Source: Trebonia sp963777905 (GTDB taxonomy: Bacteria > Actinomycetota > Actinomycetes > Streptosporangiales > Streptosporangiaceae). Taken from it: a stretch of 64,000 bases of DNA. Below, piece by piece: positions 8,066 to 16,475 of the stretch (its first letter is position 1; every line of letters begins with the position of its first letter). The notes under the pieces are model-generated. The model was not told the DNA's origin and did not search any database. It saw nothing but the letters and a program-made list of their open reading frames with translations. The DNA lies in assembly GCA_963777905.1 (NCBI GenBank), contig CAVZSM010000010.1:62001-126000 (forward strand), given 5' to 3'. A program made the position numbers and the translations under genes.

Positions 8066-8078
8066 GAGTCCGCTGCTC
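7970..8078. repeat. Right copy of tRNA-Lys direct repeat
   Basis: Partner of 3975-4082. It includes the terminator hairpin and the 3' two thirds of the intact tRNA-Lys gene. Confidence 0.8.
7985..8018 (-). terminator. Rho-independent terminator of tRNA-Lys
   Basis: On the minus strand GACCTGG (8018-8012) pairs with CCAGGTC (7999-7993), followed by A and seven T. It starts about nine bases past the tRNA 3' end. Confidence 0.75.
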
Positions 8079-8099
8079 TGCCAATTGAGCTAGCGGCGC
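8027..8099 (-). tRNA. tRNA-Lys (anticodon CTT)
   Basis: Seventy-three bases fold as a normal tRNA. The acceptor strands GCGCCGC and GCGGCGC pair fully, the D arm is AGCTCAATTGGCAGAGC, the anticodon loop holds CTT (complement of 8064-8066) and the T arm holds GGTTCAAGTCC. The discriminator base is A and CCA is not encoded. It is intact although it served as an integration site. Confidence 0.95.
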
Positions 8100-8183
8100 G
8101 TAGAACCTTTCAGATCGTAGCAAGCAACAGGCGGCCGTGCGAATCGGACGGGCCGCGCCATGCCTGCCACCGCGAAAGCGCGG

Positions 8184-9341
8184 TCACAGTCCCATGTTCT
8201 TCGCGATGATCGTCTTCATGACCTCGGAGGTGCCGCCGTAGATCCTGTTGACCCGGTTGTCGGCGTACAGCCGCGCGATCGGGTACTCGTTGATGTAGCC
8301 GTAGCCGCCATGCAGTTGCAGGCACCGGTCGATCACCTCCGAGGCGGTCTCGGTGCAGAAGAGCTTCGCCGATGCCGCTTCCGCGGGGGTCAGCTCGCCG
8401 GCGTCCAGCGCCTCGAGCGCGCGGTCGGCGACGGCCTGGGCGGCGTCGACCTTGGCCTGGCAGGCGGCCAGCTCGAACTTCGTGTTCTGGAAGGACGCGA
8501 CCTCCTTGCCGAACACGGTGCGCTGCTTTGTGTACTCCACAGCGAACCGGACCGCGGCGGCGGCCTGCGCGTAGGCGCCGTAGGCGATGCTGAGCCGCTC
8601 CTGCGGGAGGTTCTGGCCGAGGTAGGAGAATCCCTTGTCCTCCTCGCCGAGCAGGTCCCCCGCGGGCACGATCACGTCGGAGAACGTGAGCTCCGCGGTG
8701 TCGGAGACCCGCAGGCCGATCTTGTCGAGCTTGCGCCCGACGGAGTAGCCAGGGGACTTCGTGTCGACCACCAGCAGCGAGATGCCGAAGCGGCGGTCGT
8801 CAGGCAGCGATGGCGATGTCCTGGCGCAGACGATGACGCGGTCGGCGTGCACGCCACCGGTGATGAAGGTCTTGGCCCCGTTGAGGACGTAGTGACTGCC
8901 GTCGGCCGACTTGCGCGCGGTGGTGCGCATGCCGGCCAGGTCAGAGCCGGTGCCCGGTTCGGTCATGGCGATCGCGAACATCGTCTCCCCGGTGACGAAC
9001 CCCGGCAGCCAGGCGGCCAGCTGTTCGGGCGTGCCGAGCTTCAGCAGGTAGGGCAGGCACAGGCCCGCGTGGACGCCGGAGCCGCCGAACGAGACGCCGG
9101 CCCGTGTGGTCTCCTCGGCCTCGATGGCGTAGTACTTGAAGGTGGAGATGCCGGCCCCGCCGTACTCCTCGGGCACCTCGATACCGAAGATGCCCAGGTC
9201 GCCGAGCTTGTAGTAGAAGTCGCGCGGCACGATGCCCGCCTCGTACCACTCCTGGTAGTGCGGGACGACCTCGGCCTGGATAAAGGCCCGCAGGGTCTTA
9301 CGGAACGACTCGTGATCCTCATCAAAGACCGCACGGCGCAT
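8184..9341 (-). CDS. Acyl-CoA dehydrogenase, long-chain type
   Basis: A 385-residue FAD-dependent acyl-CoA dehydrogenase for alpha,beta-dehydrogenation of acyl-CoA. The N-terminal helical domain, the beta domain with AMTEPGTGSDLAGMRT and GAKTFITGG, and the C-terminal helical domain with CLQLHGGYGY are complete. The position of the catalytic Glu in medium-chain enzymes (YEGT) is Gly here (RIYGGTSEV), as in long-chain-type enzymes that use a Glu elsewhere; I could not place that Glu with certainty. It is divergent from a TetR regulator and shares an operator region with it, while the second dehydrogenase follows the regulator. Substrate unknown. Confidence 0.92.
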   Translation of the reverse strand: MRRAVFDEDHESFRKTLRAFIQAEVVPHYQEWYEAGIVPRDFYYKLGDLGIFGIEVPEEYGGAGISTFKYYAIEAEETTRAGVSFGGSGVHAGLCLPYLLKLGTPEQLAAWLPGFVTGETMFAIAMTEPGTGSDLAGMRTTARKSADGSHYVLNGAKTFITGGVHADRVIVCARTSPSLPDDRRFGISLLVVDTKSPGYSVGRKLDKIGLRVSDTAELTFSDVIVPAGDLLGEEDKGFSYLGQNLPQERLSIAYGAYAQAAAAVRFAVEYTKQRTVFGKEVASFQNTKFELAACQAKVDAAQAVADRALEALDAGELTPAEAASAKLFCTETASEVIDRCLQLHGGYGYINEYPIARLYADNRVNRIYGGTSEVMKTIIAKNMGL

Positions 9342-9374
9342 AGCTGGTCCCTCCCACCGTCACACTGGCGACGC

Positions 9375-9399
9375 TTTAATCGAACAGTGTTAGATTAAA
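9375..9399. promoter_or_regulatory. Palindromic operator between dehydrogenase and TetR genes
   Basis: TTTAATC at 9375-9381 and GATTAAA at 9393-9399 are perfect inverted halves, and the inner AAC/GTT also match, giving a 25-bp dyad with one mismatched pair around the centre. It lies 34 bases from the dehydrogenase start and 45 from the regulator start, as expected for a TetR-type repressor controlling both directions. The AT-rich halves stand out from the GC-rich surroundings. Confidence 0.7.
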
Positions 9400-9444
9400 T
9401 GAAATCGTAGCCCACGTCACCAGCCAGGGAGAACGGGAGAGCCG

Positions 9445-10071
9445 ATGGCACGCCCGACGACCGCCAAGCTGGACCAGGCGCGGATCCGCGCGGCGGCCCT
9501 CGCGCTCGTCGACGCCGAAGGGCTCGACCGGCTGAGCATGCGCCGGCTCGCCACCGCGCTGGACGTGAGCGCGGCGTCGCTCTACTTCCACTACGCGACC
9601 AAGGACGAACTGCTTGAGGCGGTGGCGGCGGACGTCCTCGCCAACGTGGACACCTCGGCCTTCAGCAGCGGCTGGGAGCCTGGCGTTCGTGCCTGGGCCC
9701 GCTCGCTGCGGGCCGCGCTGGCCGCGCACCCGCGGCTGGTGCCGGTTCTCTCGCACGCGCCCGGCCGCCGCGCCGACGCGCTGCAGCGGGCCGACGACAT
9801 CCAGGGCGGCCTGGTCGCCGCCGGCTGGCCGCCGCGTGAGGCGACGATGATCGGCGCCGCCGCCAAGTACCTGGTCTTCGGGGCCGCCCTCGGCTCCTTC
9901 GCCGAGGGATTCGCCGCCGATCCCGAGGTGTACGCCGACCGCTACCCGCACCTGGGGCAGGCGCACCGGCTGGCGGCACGCGCCGCGGAGGTGGACAGGG
10001 AGAGCTTCGACTTCGCGCTGGAGCAGCTGATCGCCGGCCTGCGCGCACGCTACGCCAGGGAGATGTCATGA
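9445..10071 (+). CDS. TetR-family repressor of acyl-CoA dehydrogenase genes
   Basis: A 208-residue regulator. The N-terminal helix-turn-helix spans about residues 9-55 (MRRLATALDVSAASLYFHY, then TKDELLEAV) and is followed by a helical ligand-binding domain. The start has a GGGAGAGCCG site upstream. Its stop overlaps the start of the next dehydrogenase gene by four bases (ATGA), so the two are translationally coupled, and the first dehydrogenase is divergent. The arrangement suggests repression of both dehydrogenases with release by an acyl-CoA or fatty acid; this is inferred from context. Confidence 0.9.
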   Translation: MARPTTAKLDQARIRAAALALVDAEGLDRLSMRRLATALDVSAASLYFHYATKDELLEAVAADVLANVDTSAFSSGWEPGVRAWARSLRAALAAHPRLVPVLSHAPGRRADALQRADDIQGGLVAAGWPPREATMIGAAAKYLVFGAALGSFAEGFAADPEVYADRYPHLGQAHRLAARAAEVDRESFDFALEQLIAGLRARYAREMS

Positions 10072-11267
10072 CCTCAGCCGCGCCAGCCCCTGCCCGTTCC
10101 CAGGTCTCGCCTGAGGACTTCGCCGAGATCCTGCGCGCGACCCGCGAGTTCGTCAGGTCCAGGGTCATGCCCAGGGAGAACGAGATCATGGCGGCGGATG
10201 CCCTGCCCGCCGACCTGCGGGCGGCCGCGGCCGGACTCGGCCTCTTCGGCTTCGCGATCCCGCAGGAGTGGGGCGGCCTCGGCCTCGACCTCGTCCAGGA
10301 CGTCGAGCTGGCGATGGAGCTCGGCTACACGTCCCTCGCGCTGCGCTCGATGTTCGGCACCAACAACGGCATCGCCGGGCAGGTGCTCGTCAATTTCGGC
10401 ACCGACGAGCAGAAGGCCGCCTGGCTCGAGCGACTCGCCTCCGGCGAGGTCGTGGCGTCCTTCGCCCTCACCGAGCCCGGCGCCGGCTCCAACCCGGCAG
10501 GGCTGCGCACCCGCGCCGTCCGCGACTCCGGCGAGTGGGTGATCAGCGGGGCCAAGCGGTTCATCACCAACGCGCCGATCGCCGGGCTGTTCGTCGTCTT
10601 CGCCCGCACCCGCGAGGCCGCGGGCGCCGATCCGGGCATCGCCGTTTTCCTCGTGCCAGCCGGCACCCCCGGCCTGGAGGTCGGCCCGCACGACCGCAAG
10701 ATGGGCCACGAGGGCGCCTGGACCGCCGATGTCACGCTGACCGATGTGCGCGTGCCGGCCGCGGCGCTCATCGGCGGCTCAGAAGAAGTCGGCTATCAGG
10801 CCGCGATGTCGTCGCTGGCCCGCGGCCGGGTGACCATCGCCGCGGTCGCGGTCGGCGCCGCCCGCCGGGCCCTCGACGAGTCGGTCGCGTACGCCGCCAC
10901 CGCCACCCAGGGCGGTACCGCCATCGGCGACTTCCAGCTTGTCCAGGCGCACCTGGCCGACATGCAGACCGGCGTGCTCGCCGGCGAGGCGCTGGTACGG
11001 GAGTGCGCCCGCAAGTACCAGTCCGGCGAGGACCGCCGCATCGCCCCCTCGGTCGCCAAGCTCTTCTGCACCGAGATGGCCGGGCAGGTCGCCGACAAGG
11101 CCGTCCAGGTCCACGGCGGCGCCGGCTACATACGCGAGGTGCCCGTCGAGCGGATCTACCGCGACGTGCGGCTGCTGCGCCTCTACGAGGGCACCAGCGA
11201 GATCCAGCGGCTCATCATCGGCGGCGGCCTGGTGCGAAGCGAACAGCGCCGGCTGAACCGCCAGTGA
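10068..11267 (+). CDS. Acyl-CoA dehydrogenase
   Basis: A 399-residue FAD enzyme of the acyl-CoA dehydrogenase family. It keeps FALTEPGAGSNPAGLRT (flavin loop), SGAKRFITNAP, AVQVHGGAGY and the catalytic Glu in RLYEGTSEIQRLI. It overlaps the TetR gene by four bases and is co-transcribed with it. Unlike the divergent paralogue it has Glu at the medium/short-chain position, so the two enzymes may act on different chain lengths or branched substrates. The N-terminus starts with a short Ala/Pro-rich tail. Confidence 0.92.
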   Translation: MTSAAPAPARSQVSPEDFAEILRATREFVRSRVMPRENEIMAADALPADLRAAAAGLGLFGFAIPQEWGGLGLDLVQDVELAMELGYTSLALRSMFGTNNGIAGQVLVNFGTDEQKAAWLERLASGEVVASFALTEPGAGSNPAGLRTRAVRDSGEWVISGAKRFITNAPIAGLFVVFARTREAAGADPGIAVFLVPAGTPGLEVGPHDRKMGHEGAWTADVTLTDVRVPAAALIGGSEEVGYQAAMSSLARGRVTIAAVAVGAARRALDESVAYAATATQGGTAIGDFQLVQAHLADMQTGVLAGEALVRECARKYQSGEDRRIAPSVAKLFCTEMAGQVADKAVQVHGGAGYIREVPVERIYRDVRLLRLYEGTSEIQRLIIGGGLVRSEQRRLNRQ

Positions 11268-11276
11268 AGCTGGGGC

Positions 11277-11855
11277 ATGCTTAGTGGCATGCCGCCTGAA
11301 TCCGCCGCGACGTCGCCGCCGTTGCCGCCGCCGAGGAACCCGTCAGGGCCGTACCGGGTGTGCTGCGTGTGCCTGGGCAACATCTGCCGCTCTCCGATGG
11401 CCGAGGTCGTGCTCCGCGCCCAGCTCGCCGCCGCGGGCCTGCAGGACCGGGTGATCGTGGACAGCGCGGGCACCGGCGACTGGCACGTGGGGCAGACCGA
11501 TGAACCCGCCGGCGAGGAGGCAGCTGGAGCGGCAGCGGCTACGACGGCGCCGCACACCGGGCCCGCCAGTTCGACGCGTCCTGGCTGGCCGAACGCGACC
11601 TCATCCTCGCCATGGACGGCTCCAACCTCGCGAACCTGCGCGCCCTCGCGCAGCAGGACGACACCGTACCGGACACCATGCGGAGGATCAGGCTGTTCGG
11701 AGAGGTCGCGCGGCCTGGACGGCGCGGACGTGCCGGATCCGTGGGGCGGCAGCCCGGCGGACTTCGCCCGGGTGCTCACGATGCTCGAGACCGGCATGGC
11801 GCGCATCGTCAGCCAGCTGCGGGCGGTCGTGGGGGCGGCCGCTACCGAGCGCTAG
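11277..11855 (+). pseudogene. Low-molecular-weight protein-tyrosine phosphatase, two frame breaks
   Basis: The first 75 codons encode a normal phosphatase start, with the P-loop CVCLGNICRS (CX5R type) and DSAGTGDWHVGQ. Near 11530 the family sequence moves to another frame (YDGAAHRARQFDASWLAERD, LILAMDGSNL) and returns near 11710 to the first frame for DVPDPWGGSPADF, which carries the general-acid Asp, and on to the end. Read literally the protein loses its middle. Because both outer parts and the middle are well preserved, two single-base indels, possibly sequence errors, explain it better than old decay. Enzymes of this family dephosphorylate tyrosine or arginine. Confidence 0.75.
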
Positions 11856-13543
11856 CCGGCGAGTCCTCGTCGTCGGCGTCGCCGGGCTCCGCCGCCCGGG
11901 CGTCGGGGGAGAGCGGCAGCCTGACCTGGAAGTCGGCGCCCTCGCCTGGCGCGGTGCGCACGGACACGGTGCCGCCGTGCGCGGCCACCAGCCCGTCGAC
12001 GATCGCCAGCCCGAGGCCGGTGCCGCCGGACGCGCGGTTCCTGGCCTGGTCAGCGCGGTAGAACCGCTCGAAGACCCGCTGCGCCTGGTCGGCTGACATG
12101 CCCGGTCCGTCGTCCTCGACGTCGAGCACGACGGCGGGGGTGCCGTGGTCGAGCTTGCCTGAGGCGATCTTGACCCGGACCGGGGTGCCCGGCGGGGTGT
12201 GCGTGAGCGCGTTGTTGACCAGGTTCCCGATCACCTGCCGCAGCCGCGCCTCGTCGCCGTCCACGAGGAACGCGGCGCCGGGCGCCACGATGAGGTCGAT
12301 CGGCCGGCCGGGTGCCACCATCCGGGCGTCCTGCACCGCGTCGGCGGCGAGGGTGAGCAGGTCGACGGGCGCGATGTTCAGCGGGCGCTGCTGGTCGAGC
12401 CTGGCCAGGGTCAGCAGGTCCTCGACGAGCAGGCCCATCCGGGACGCCTCCGCCTCGAGGCGCCGCATGATCCGGTCGAGATCCTGCGGGGTGAGGCCCT
12501 CCCCCGCGGAGCCATCCGGCGCCGTGGAGTCGGCCGGGGACGTTCCGGATAGTTGATCTTGATTGTGAAGTTTTCGCAGTCCGCCGCGCTGCCGGTAGTA
12601 CTCGGCGAAGCCGCGGATCGTCGTCAGCGGGGTGCGCAGCTCGTGGCTGGCGTCGGCGATGAACCGGCGCATGCGGTCCTCGGAGCGGTGCGCGGCCTGT
12701 TCGGACTCCTCCTGGGCGTGGAAGGCGGTCTCGATCTGGCTGAGCATGGCGTTGAGCGAGTGGCCGAGGCTGCCGATCTCGGTGCGCGGGTCGCGCTCGG
12801 GGATGCGATGGTTCAGGTGCCCCTTGGCGATCTGGCTGGCGGTCAGCTCGATGTCGTTGAGCGGGCGCAGGTTAGCCTGCACGACCGCGGCGCCGACCGC
12901 GGCGAGGACGACCAGGATCGCGCCGCCCACGTCAGGTCGAAGAGGATGAGGCGGGTAGTCAGCGCGTTGATGTTGCCGAGGTCCACGGCGACGACGAGGA
13001 TAGCCTGGGTCGTCGTGCCGGTGCTCACGTTGCTGAACGTTGACGGATTCCGCCATGACCCGCCAGGTGTTCGGCCCGGACTGGGCCGGCACGGTTGAGC
13101 GTCACGCCCTTGCTCCCGTTGGCCCAGTTGCTGCTCGTCGGCAGCTGCGGCAGCGGGTCGTTGTTGCTCATGAAGGGCAGCGTCACGCCTGTGTCCCAGC
13201 TGAGCTGGCTGCCCGGCTGCTCCAGCCCCACGACGATGTTCCGAACGCGTCGGGGATGCGTAACCGAGATAGACGTCCTGGGGCAGGTGCTGGCTGTAGT
13301 TGACGGCGCTGACCTGCGCCAGCAGTTCGCTGTCGTGCTGATCGATCAGGTACGCCCGCACCATGTAGGTGCTGGCGAGGCTGATCGCGGCCACCGCGAA
13401 GTCACCAGCACGAGCACAGCGGTGATCAGCTTGGTGCGCAGCGACGTGCGGCGGGACAGCCGCCTGGCCGCCTCCCAGGGCCTGGTGCCCCGGGCCGCGC
13501 TCCGGCTGACCGTGCCGCTTGCCAGCGTGTCCGCTCCCGACAT
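11842..13543 (-). pseudogene. Sensor histidine kinase with several frame breaks in the sensor region
   Basis: The C-terminal part is intact in one frame: a membrane helix (GGAILVVLAAVGAAVVQ), HAMP, the H-box FIADASHELRTPLTTIRGF, an N-box (NLVNNALTHTP), G1 (DVEDDGPGM) and G2 (GTGLGLAIV). The N-terminal part starts at ATG 13543 but its pieces lie in alternating frames: the first membrane helix, LASTYMVRAYLIDQHDSEL, LPFMSNNDPLPQLP and TQAILVVAVDLGNIN. Breaks fall near 13396, 13250, 13090, 13030 and 12935. It follows the response regulator after 14 bases and overlaps the phosphatase tail by 14. As written no full sensor protein can be made; clustered assembly errors are possible. Confidence 0.75.
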
Positions 13544-13557
13544 GGCCGGCTGCCTGC

Positions 13558-14277
13558 CTACGACGGGAGCCGCAGCACGTACCCGACGCCGCGCAGGGTG
13601 TGGATCAGCCGTGGCTCCTTGGTGTCGACCTTGCGGCGGAGCACGGACACGTAGGACTCGACGATCCCCGTGTCGCCGCGGAAGTCGTAGTCCCACACGT
13701 GGTCCAGGATCTGCATCTTGGACAGGACGCGGTTGGCGTTGCTCATGAAGTAGCGCAGCAGCTTGAACTCGGTGGGGGAGAGCTGCACCTGGTCGCCGCC
13801 GCGCCAGACCTCGTGGCTCTCCTCGTCGAGTTCCAGGTCGGCGAACTTCAGCCGGGGCGTGGGCTCCACGCCGTCGCCGCGGGTGCGCCGCAGCACGGCC
13901 TTGATGCGCGCGATGACCTCTTCGAGGGAGAACGGCTTGGTGACGTAGTCGTCGCCGCCCAGGGTGAGGCCGCGGATCTTGTCGTCGGTGCCGTCACGGG
14001 CGGTGAGGAACACGACCGGGATCCTGGCGCCGCCGCCGCGCAGCCGCCGGATCACGTCGAAGCCGTCCATGTCGGGCAGCATCACGTCGAGCACGATCAG
14101 GTCCGGGCGGTGCCGCTGCGCTGCCTGCACCGCCTCGGTGCCGGCGGCCGCGGTGATCACCTCGAAACCGGCGTAGCGGAGGCTCGCCGAGAGGAGCTCG
14201 AGGATGTTCGGCTCGTCTTCGACGACTAGCAGCCGCGCGTCGGCCTGCTGCCGCGCGTCGGTCATAGTCGTGTTCAT
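13558..14277 (-). CDS. OmpR/PhoB-family response regulator
   Basis: A regulator of about 239 residues from ATG 14277; an upstream ATG at 14289 is too close to its purine run. The receiver domain (about residues 15-128) has EDEP, the phosphoacceptor Asp in VLDVMLP, Thr in VFLTARD and Lys in YVTKPFS. The winged helix (about 143-238) has SPTEFKLLRYF and RRKVDTKEPRLIHTLRGVGY. It is upstream of and co-directional with the broken kinase. It resembles the TrcR/MprA type; the signal is unknown. Confidence 0.93.
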   Translation of the reverse strand: MNTTMTDARQQADARLLVVEDEPNILELLSASLRYAGFEVITAAAGTEAVQAAQRHRPDLIVLDVMLPDMDGFDVIRRLRGGGARIPVVFLTARDGTDDKIRGLTLGGDDYVTKPFSLEEVIARIKAVLRRTRGDGVEPTPRLKFADLELDEESHEVWRGGDQVQLSPTEFKLLRYFMSNANRVLSKMQILDHVWDYDFRGDTGIVESYVSVLRRKVDTKEPRLIHTLRGVGYVLRLPS

Positions 14278-14432
14278 GGTGCAAATCATCCCTCGCTAAG
14301 CTGAGGGAAACCTGAAGGCTCCCTGGAGATGCACTCCCACCTGTCAGCTTACGCTCAGGTAAACAACAGCCGGCGCAGCGCCATTCATCATGCCAGCCTC
14401 AGCCTGCTCCAGGCTCGCGCCGGCGCGGCTCG

Positions 14433-14792
14433 TCAGCGTCTGGGCGCCGCGCGGGTCGCCAGCCAGTGCGCGATCGCGGCGGCCCTGGAATCCACGCCGA
14501 GCTTGGAGTAGATGCGCCTGACGTGGTTCTTGACCGTCTTTTCCGCCAGGAACAGGTGCGCGGCGATCTCGCCGTTGGTGTGCCCGCCTGCGATCAGCGA
14601 CATGACCTCGAGTTCGCGAGCGGAAAGACCGAGGCTAGCCTGCTCCTCGCCGCCCCCGGCCCCGGTTCCGTGCCGCAGCCCCGGCTGCCGCGAGGTGTGC
14701 CCGTTGGATCTTGCCGCGCCGTTGATCCCTGGGGTACGACCATTCAGCGCAGTTGCTCCGCCGTTCAGTCCAGGAACCTCGTTCCGGCTCAT
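14433..14792 (-). CDS. Single-domain LuxR-type DNA-binding protein
   Basis: About 119 residues from ATG 14792, chosen because GGAGG lies six bases upstream; an upstream frame extension lacks this. Residues 1-50 are low-complexity (Asn/Gly-rich), followed by a NarL/LuxR helix-turn-helix: LSARELEVMSLIAGGHTNGE, HLFLAEKTVKNHVRRIYSKL and SRAAAIAHWLAT. There is no receiver or sensor domain, so activity may depend on expression or partners. It stands alone between the two-component system and the LCP gene. Confidence 0.88.
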   Translation of the reverse strand: MSRNEVPGLNGGATALNGRTPGINGAARSNGHTSRQPGLRHGTGAGGGEEQASLGLSARELEVMSLIAGGHTNGEIAAHLFLAEKTVKNHVRRIYSKLGVDSRAAAIAHWLATRAAPRR

Positions 14793-14977
14793 GAGACCTC
14801 CGGTTAGCCGCCCGCGTCCCGGCGTCTGGTCGCACCAGACGCGGCGCAGCACTGTCACGTCTCTGTGTCAAGACCTGCTTTTATAGGTACAGATACACCA
14901 AAAGGCCCGGTCTCAAACCGCTCACGCCGCACGCGCCGCTTATGCCACGAGTTCGCCAGCCTCCAGTGACCAGCCAG

Positions 14978-16228
14978 TTACCCGACGCTGGTGCCGCTGA
15001 GCAGCCCGGCAGGAACGGCCTTGTTGTCCTGCAGCGCCCCGAACAACTGCAGCGCCTCGGTGCGGTTCCACTCGACGGCCTCGCCCGCGTTCGTCGGGAG
15101 CGCGGCGTTCGCGATCGGCACCGTGCCGGTCTGCGCGCCGCGCAGCGCGAGCCCCGCCTGGATGAGGTCGTACAGGCTAGTGCCCTTGTCGACCGCGATC
15201 GACCCCGCTGCAGTCGATGCGAACGGGTAGGCGGTGAACGGGTTCAGGTAGACACCCGGGCTGGTGGCCTTGCTCAGCAGCGCCTTGAGGAACGCCCGCT
15301 GATCCTGGATCCGCTGCAGGTCAGACGTGGCGAACGAGTGCCTGTCCCGCACGAAGGCCAGCGCCTGGGTGCCGTTCAGGTTGTGGCAGCCCTTCGACAG
15401 GTTGACGCCTGAGTAGGAGTCCTGGATCGCCTGCGGCAGGCAGATGCGCACGCCGCCGACCGTGTTCACGACGGTGACCAGCCCGTCGAAGCCGATCCCC
15501 ATGTAGTGGTTGATGCGCAGCCCGGTGGCGTTCTCCACGGTCTGGATGAGCAGCGTCGGGCCGCCGTACGCGAGGGCGGCGTTGATCTTGTTGTCCCCGT
15601 GCCCGGGGATCGGCACGTAGGAGTCGCGCGGGATGCTGATCAGCACCGGCTTGGGGCCGCCCATGTGCAGCAGCATGAGCGAGTCGGAGTCGCTTGAGCC
15701 GCTGGACCCGACGTGCAGCGTGTCGCGCTGCGTCCTGCTGAGCCCCTGCCGGCTGTCAGAACCCACGATCAGCCAGTTGGTCCCCGCCGACGCCGCCGTC
15801 GTGGCCGGCAGCGTCACGGACTTGTTCAGCTTGCCGTCCGCCCAGAAGTACGAGCTGACGGCCACGAGGATCACGATCAGCACGACGATCCCGGCGATCA
15901 GCGCGATCCGTCGCCCGCGACGGCCCGGCTGGCCCCAGAACCGCCACCGCCGCCCGCCGCCCCCTAGCCCGCCAGGGTAGGGCTCGCCACGGTAGGGCTC
16001 GCCAGGCCGGCGCGGCGCGGAGACCGGCGGCGGCTGCGAAGGCCAGCCGCGGCCGCCGCCCGCGGGGGCGGTCATGCCGTGCGTCGCGTCGTACCCGGCG
16101 CCGCCGCTGTACCCGGACCCCGACCCGGACCCCGACCCGGACGCGGACCTCGGCTCGTAGCGCGGCCCGCCCGCGGACGGGCTGGGTTTGTCGTCCTGGT
16201 ACCAGCCCTTCCAGTCCTCGTCACTCAT
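14978..16228 (-). CDS. LytR-CpsA-Psr (LCP) family cell-wall ligase
   Basis: A 416-residue membrane protein. The cytoplasmic N-terminus (1-105) is Gly/Ser/Pro-rich with a GSGSGSGSG run and ends in RRGRR, one membrane segment covers about 108-127, and the LCP domain lies outside (about 150-330). Motifs include NWLIVGSDSRQG, DSLMLLHM, SIPRDSYVPIPG with the phosphate-binding Arg/Asp, KINAALAYGG and ALAFVRDRHSF. LCP enzymes transfer lipid-linked glycopolymers to peptidoglycan. It is monocistronic. Confidence 0.92.
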   Translation of the reverse strand: MSDEDWKGWYQDDKPSPSAGGPRYEPRSASGSGSGSGSGYSGGAGYDATHGMTAPAGGGRGWPSQPPPVSAPRRPGEPYRGEPYPGGLGGGGRRWRFWGQPGRRGRRIALIAGIVVLIVILVAVSSYFWADGKLNKSVTLPATTAASAGTNWLIVGSDSRQGLSRTQRDTLHVGSSGSSDSDSLMLLHMGGPKPVLISIPRDSYVPIPGHGDNKINAALAYGGPTLLIQTVENATGLRINHYMGIGFDGLVTVVNTVGGVRICLPQAIQDSYSGVNLSKGCHNLNGTQALAFVRDRHSFATSDLQRIQDQRAFLKALLSKATSPGVYLNPFTAYPFASTAAGSIAVDKGTSLYDLIQAGLALRGAQTGTVPIANAALPTNAGEAVEWNRTEALQLFGALQDNKAVPAGLLSGTSVG

Positions 16229-16475
16229 CGGGCAGTCCTCCCAGCGAACTCTCTGCCAACGGCGGACGCTCTCTGCCGGAGCTCATCCCCACCAGACAAC
16301 GGCGGTACGGTGCGCACGGTTCGAATCCCCCATGAATACTGTCCGCGACAATTTCGCCCCGAGTGTACCTGCGTTACCCTGCTCGGCTGCTGATGTGCAC
16401 GACTGGCGGGAGCCTTTTCCAGGATCCTGGAATTTTTATCCCGAACGGGCCCGTGGCTCCCCTGCCCGGCACCAG

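Larger units (their letters stand above)
3975..8078. mobile_element. Eroded integrative element in tRNA-Lys
   Basis: The interval is bounded by direct repeats of the tRNA-Lys 3' end. An intact tRNA-Lys(CTT) lies at the right boundary and only its 3' part at the left. An integrase C-terminus with the catalytic Tyr context lies immediately inside the right repeat, where integrase genes of tRNA-targeting elements usually sit. The interior has no replication or transfer genes: it holds one membrane-anchored protein, an HD-domain tail and a complete insertion sequence. About 10% divergence between the repeats suggests an old event or boundaries from two different elements. Excision looks impossible without a trans-acting integrase. 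Confidence 0.65.

Noticed and set aside
15990..16150. Repeats encoding GSGSGSGSG and GEPYRGEPYPGG in the LCP gene
   Set aside because: Ordinary low-complexity cytoplasmic tail found in many actinomycete LCP proteins; not a separate element.
16417..16432. Perfect 16-bp palindrome ttccaggatcctggaa followed by T residues, downstream of sigJ
   Set aside because: It has no loop and the T run is on the strand opposite to sigJ transcription, so a terminator for that gene is not supported; it may be chance.
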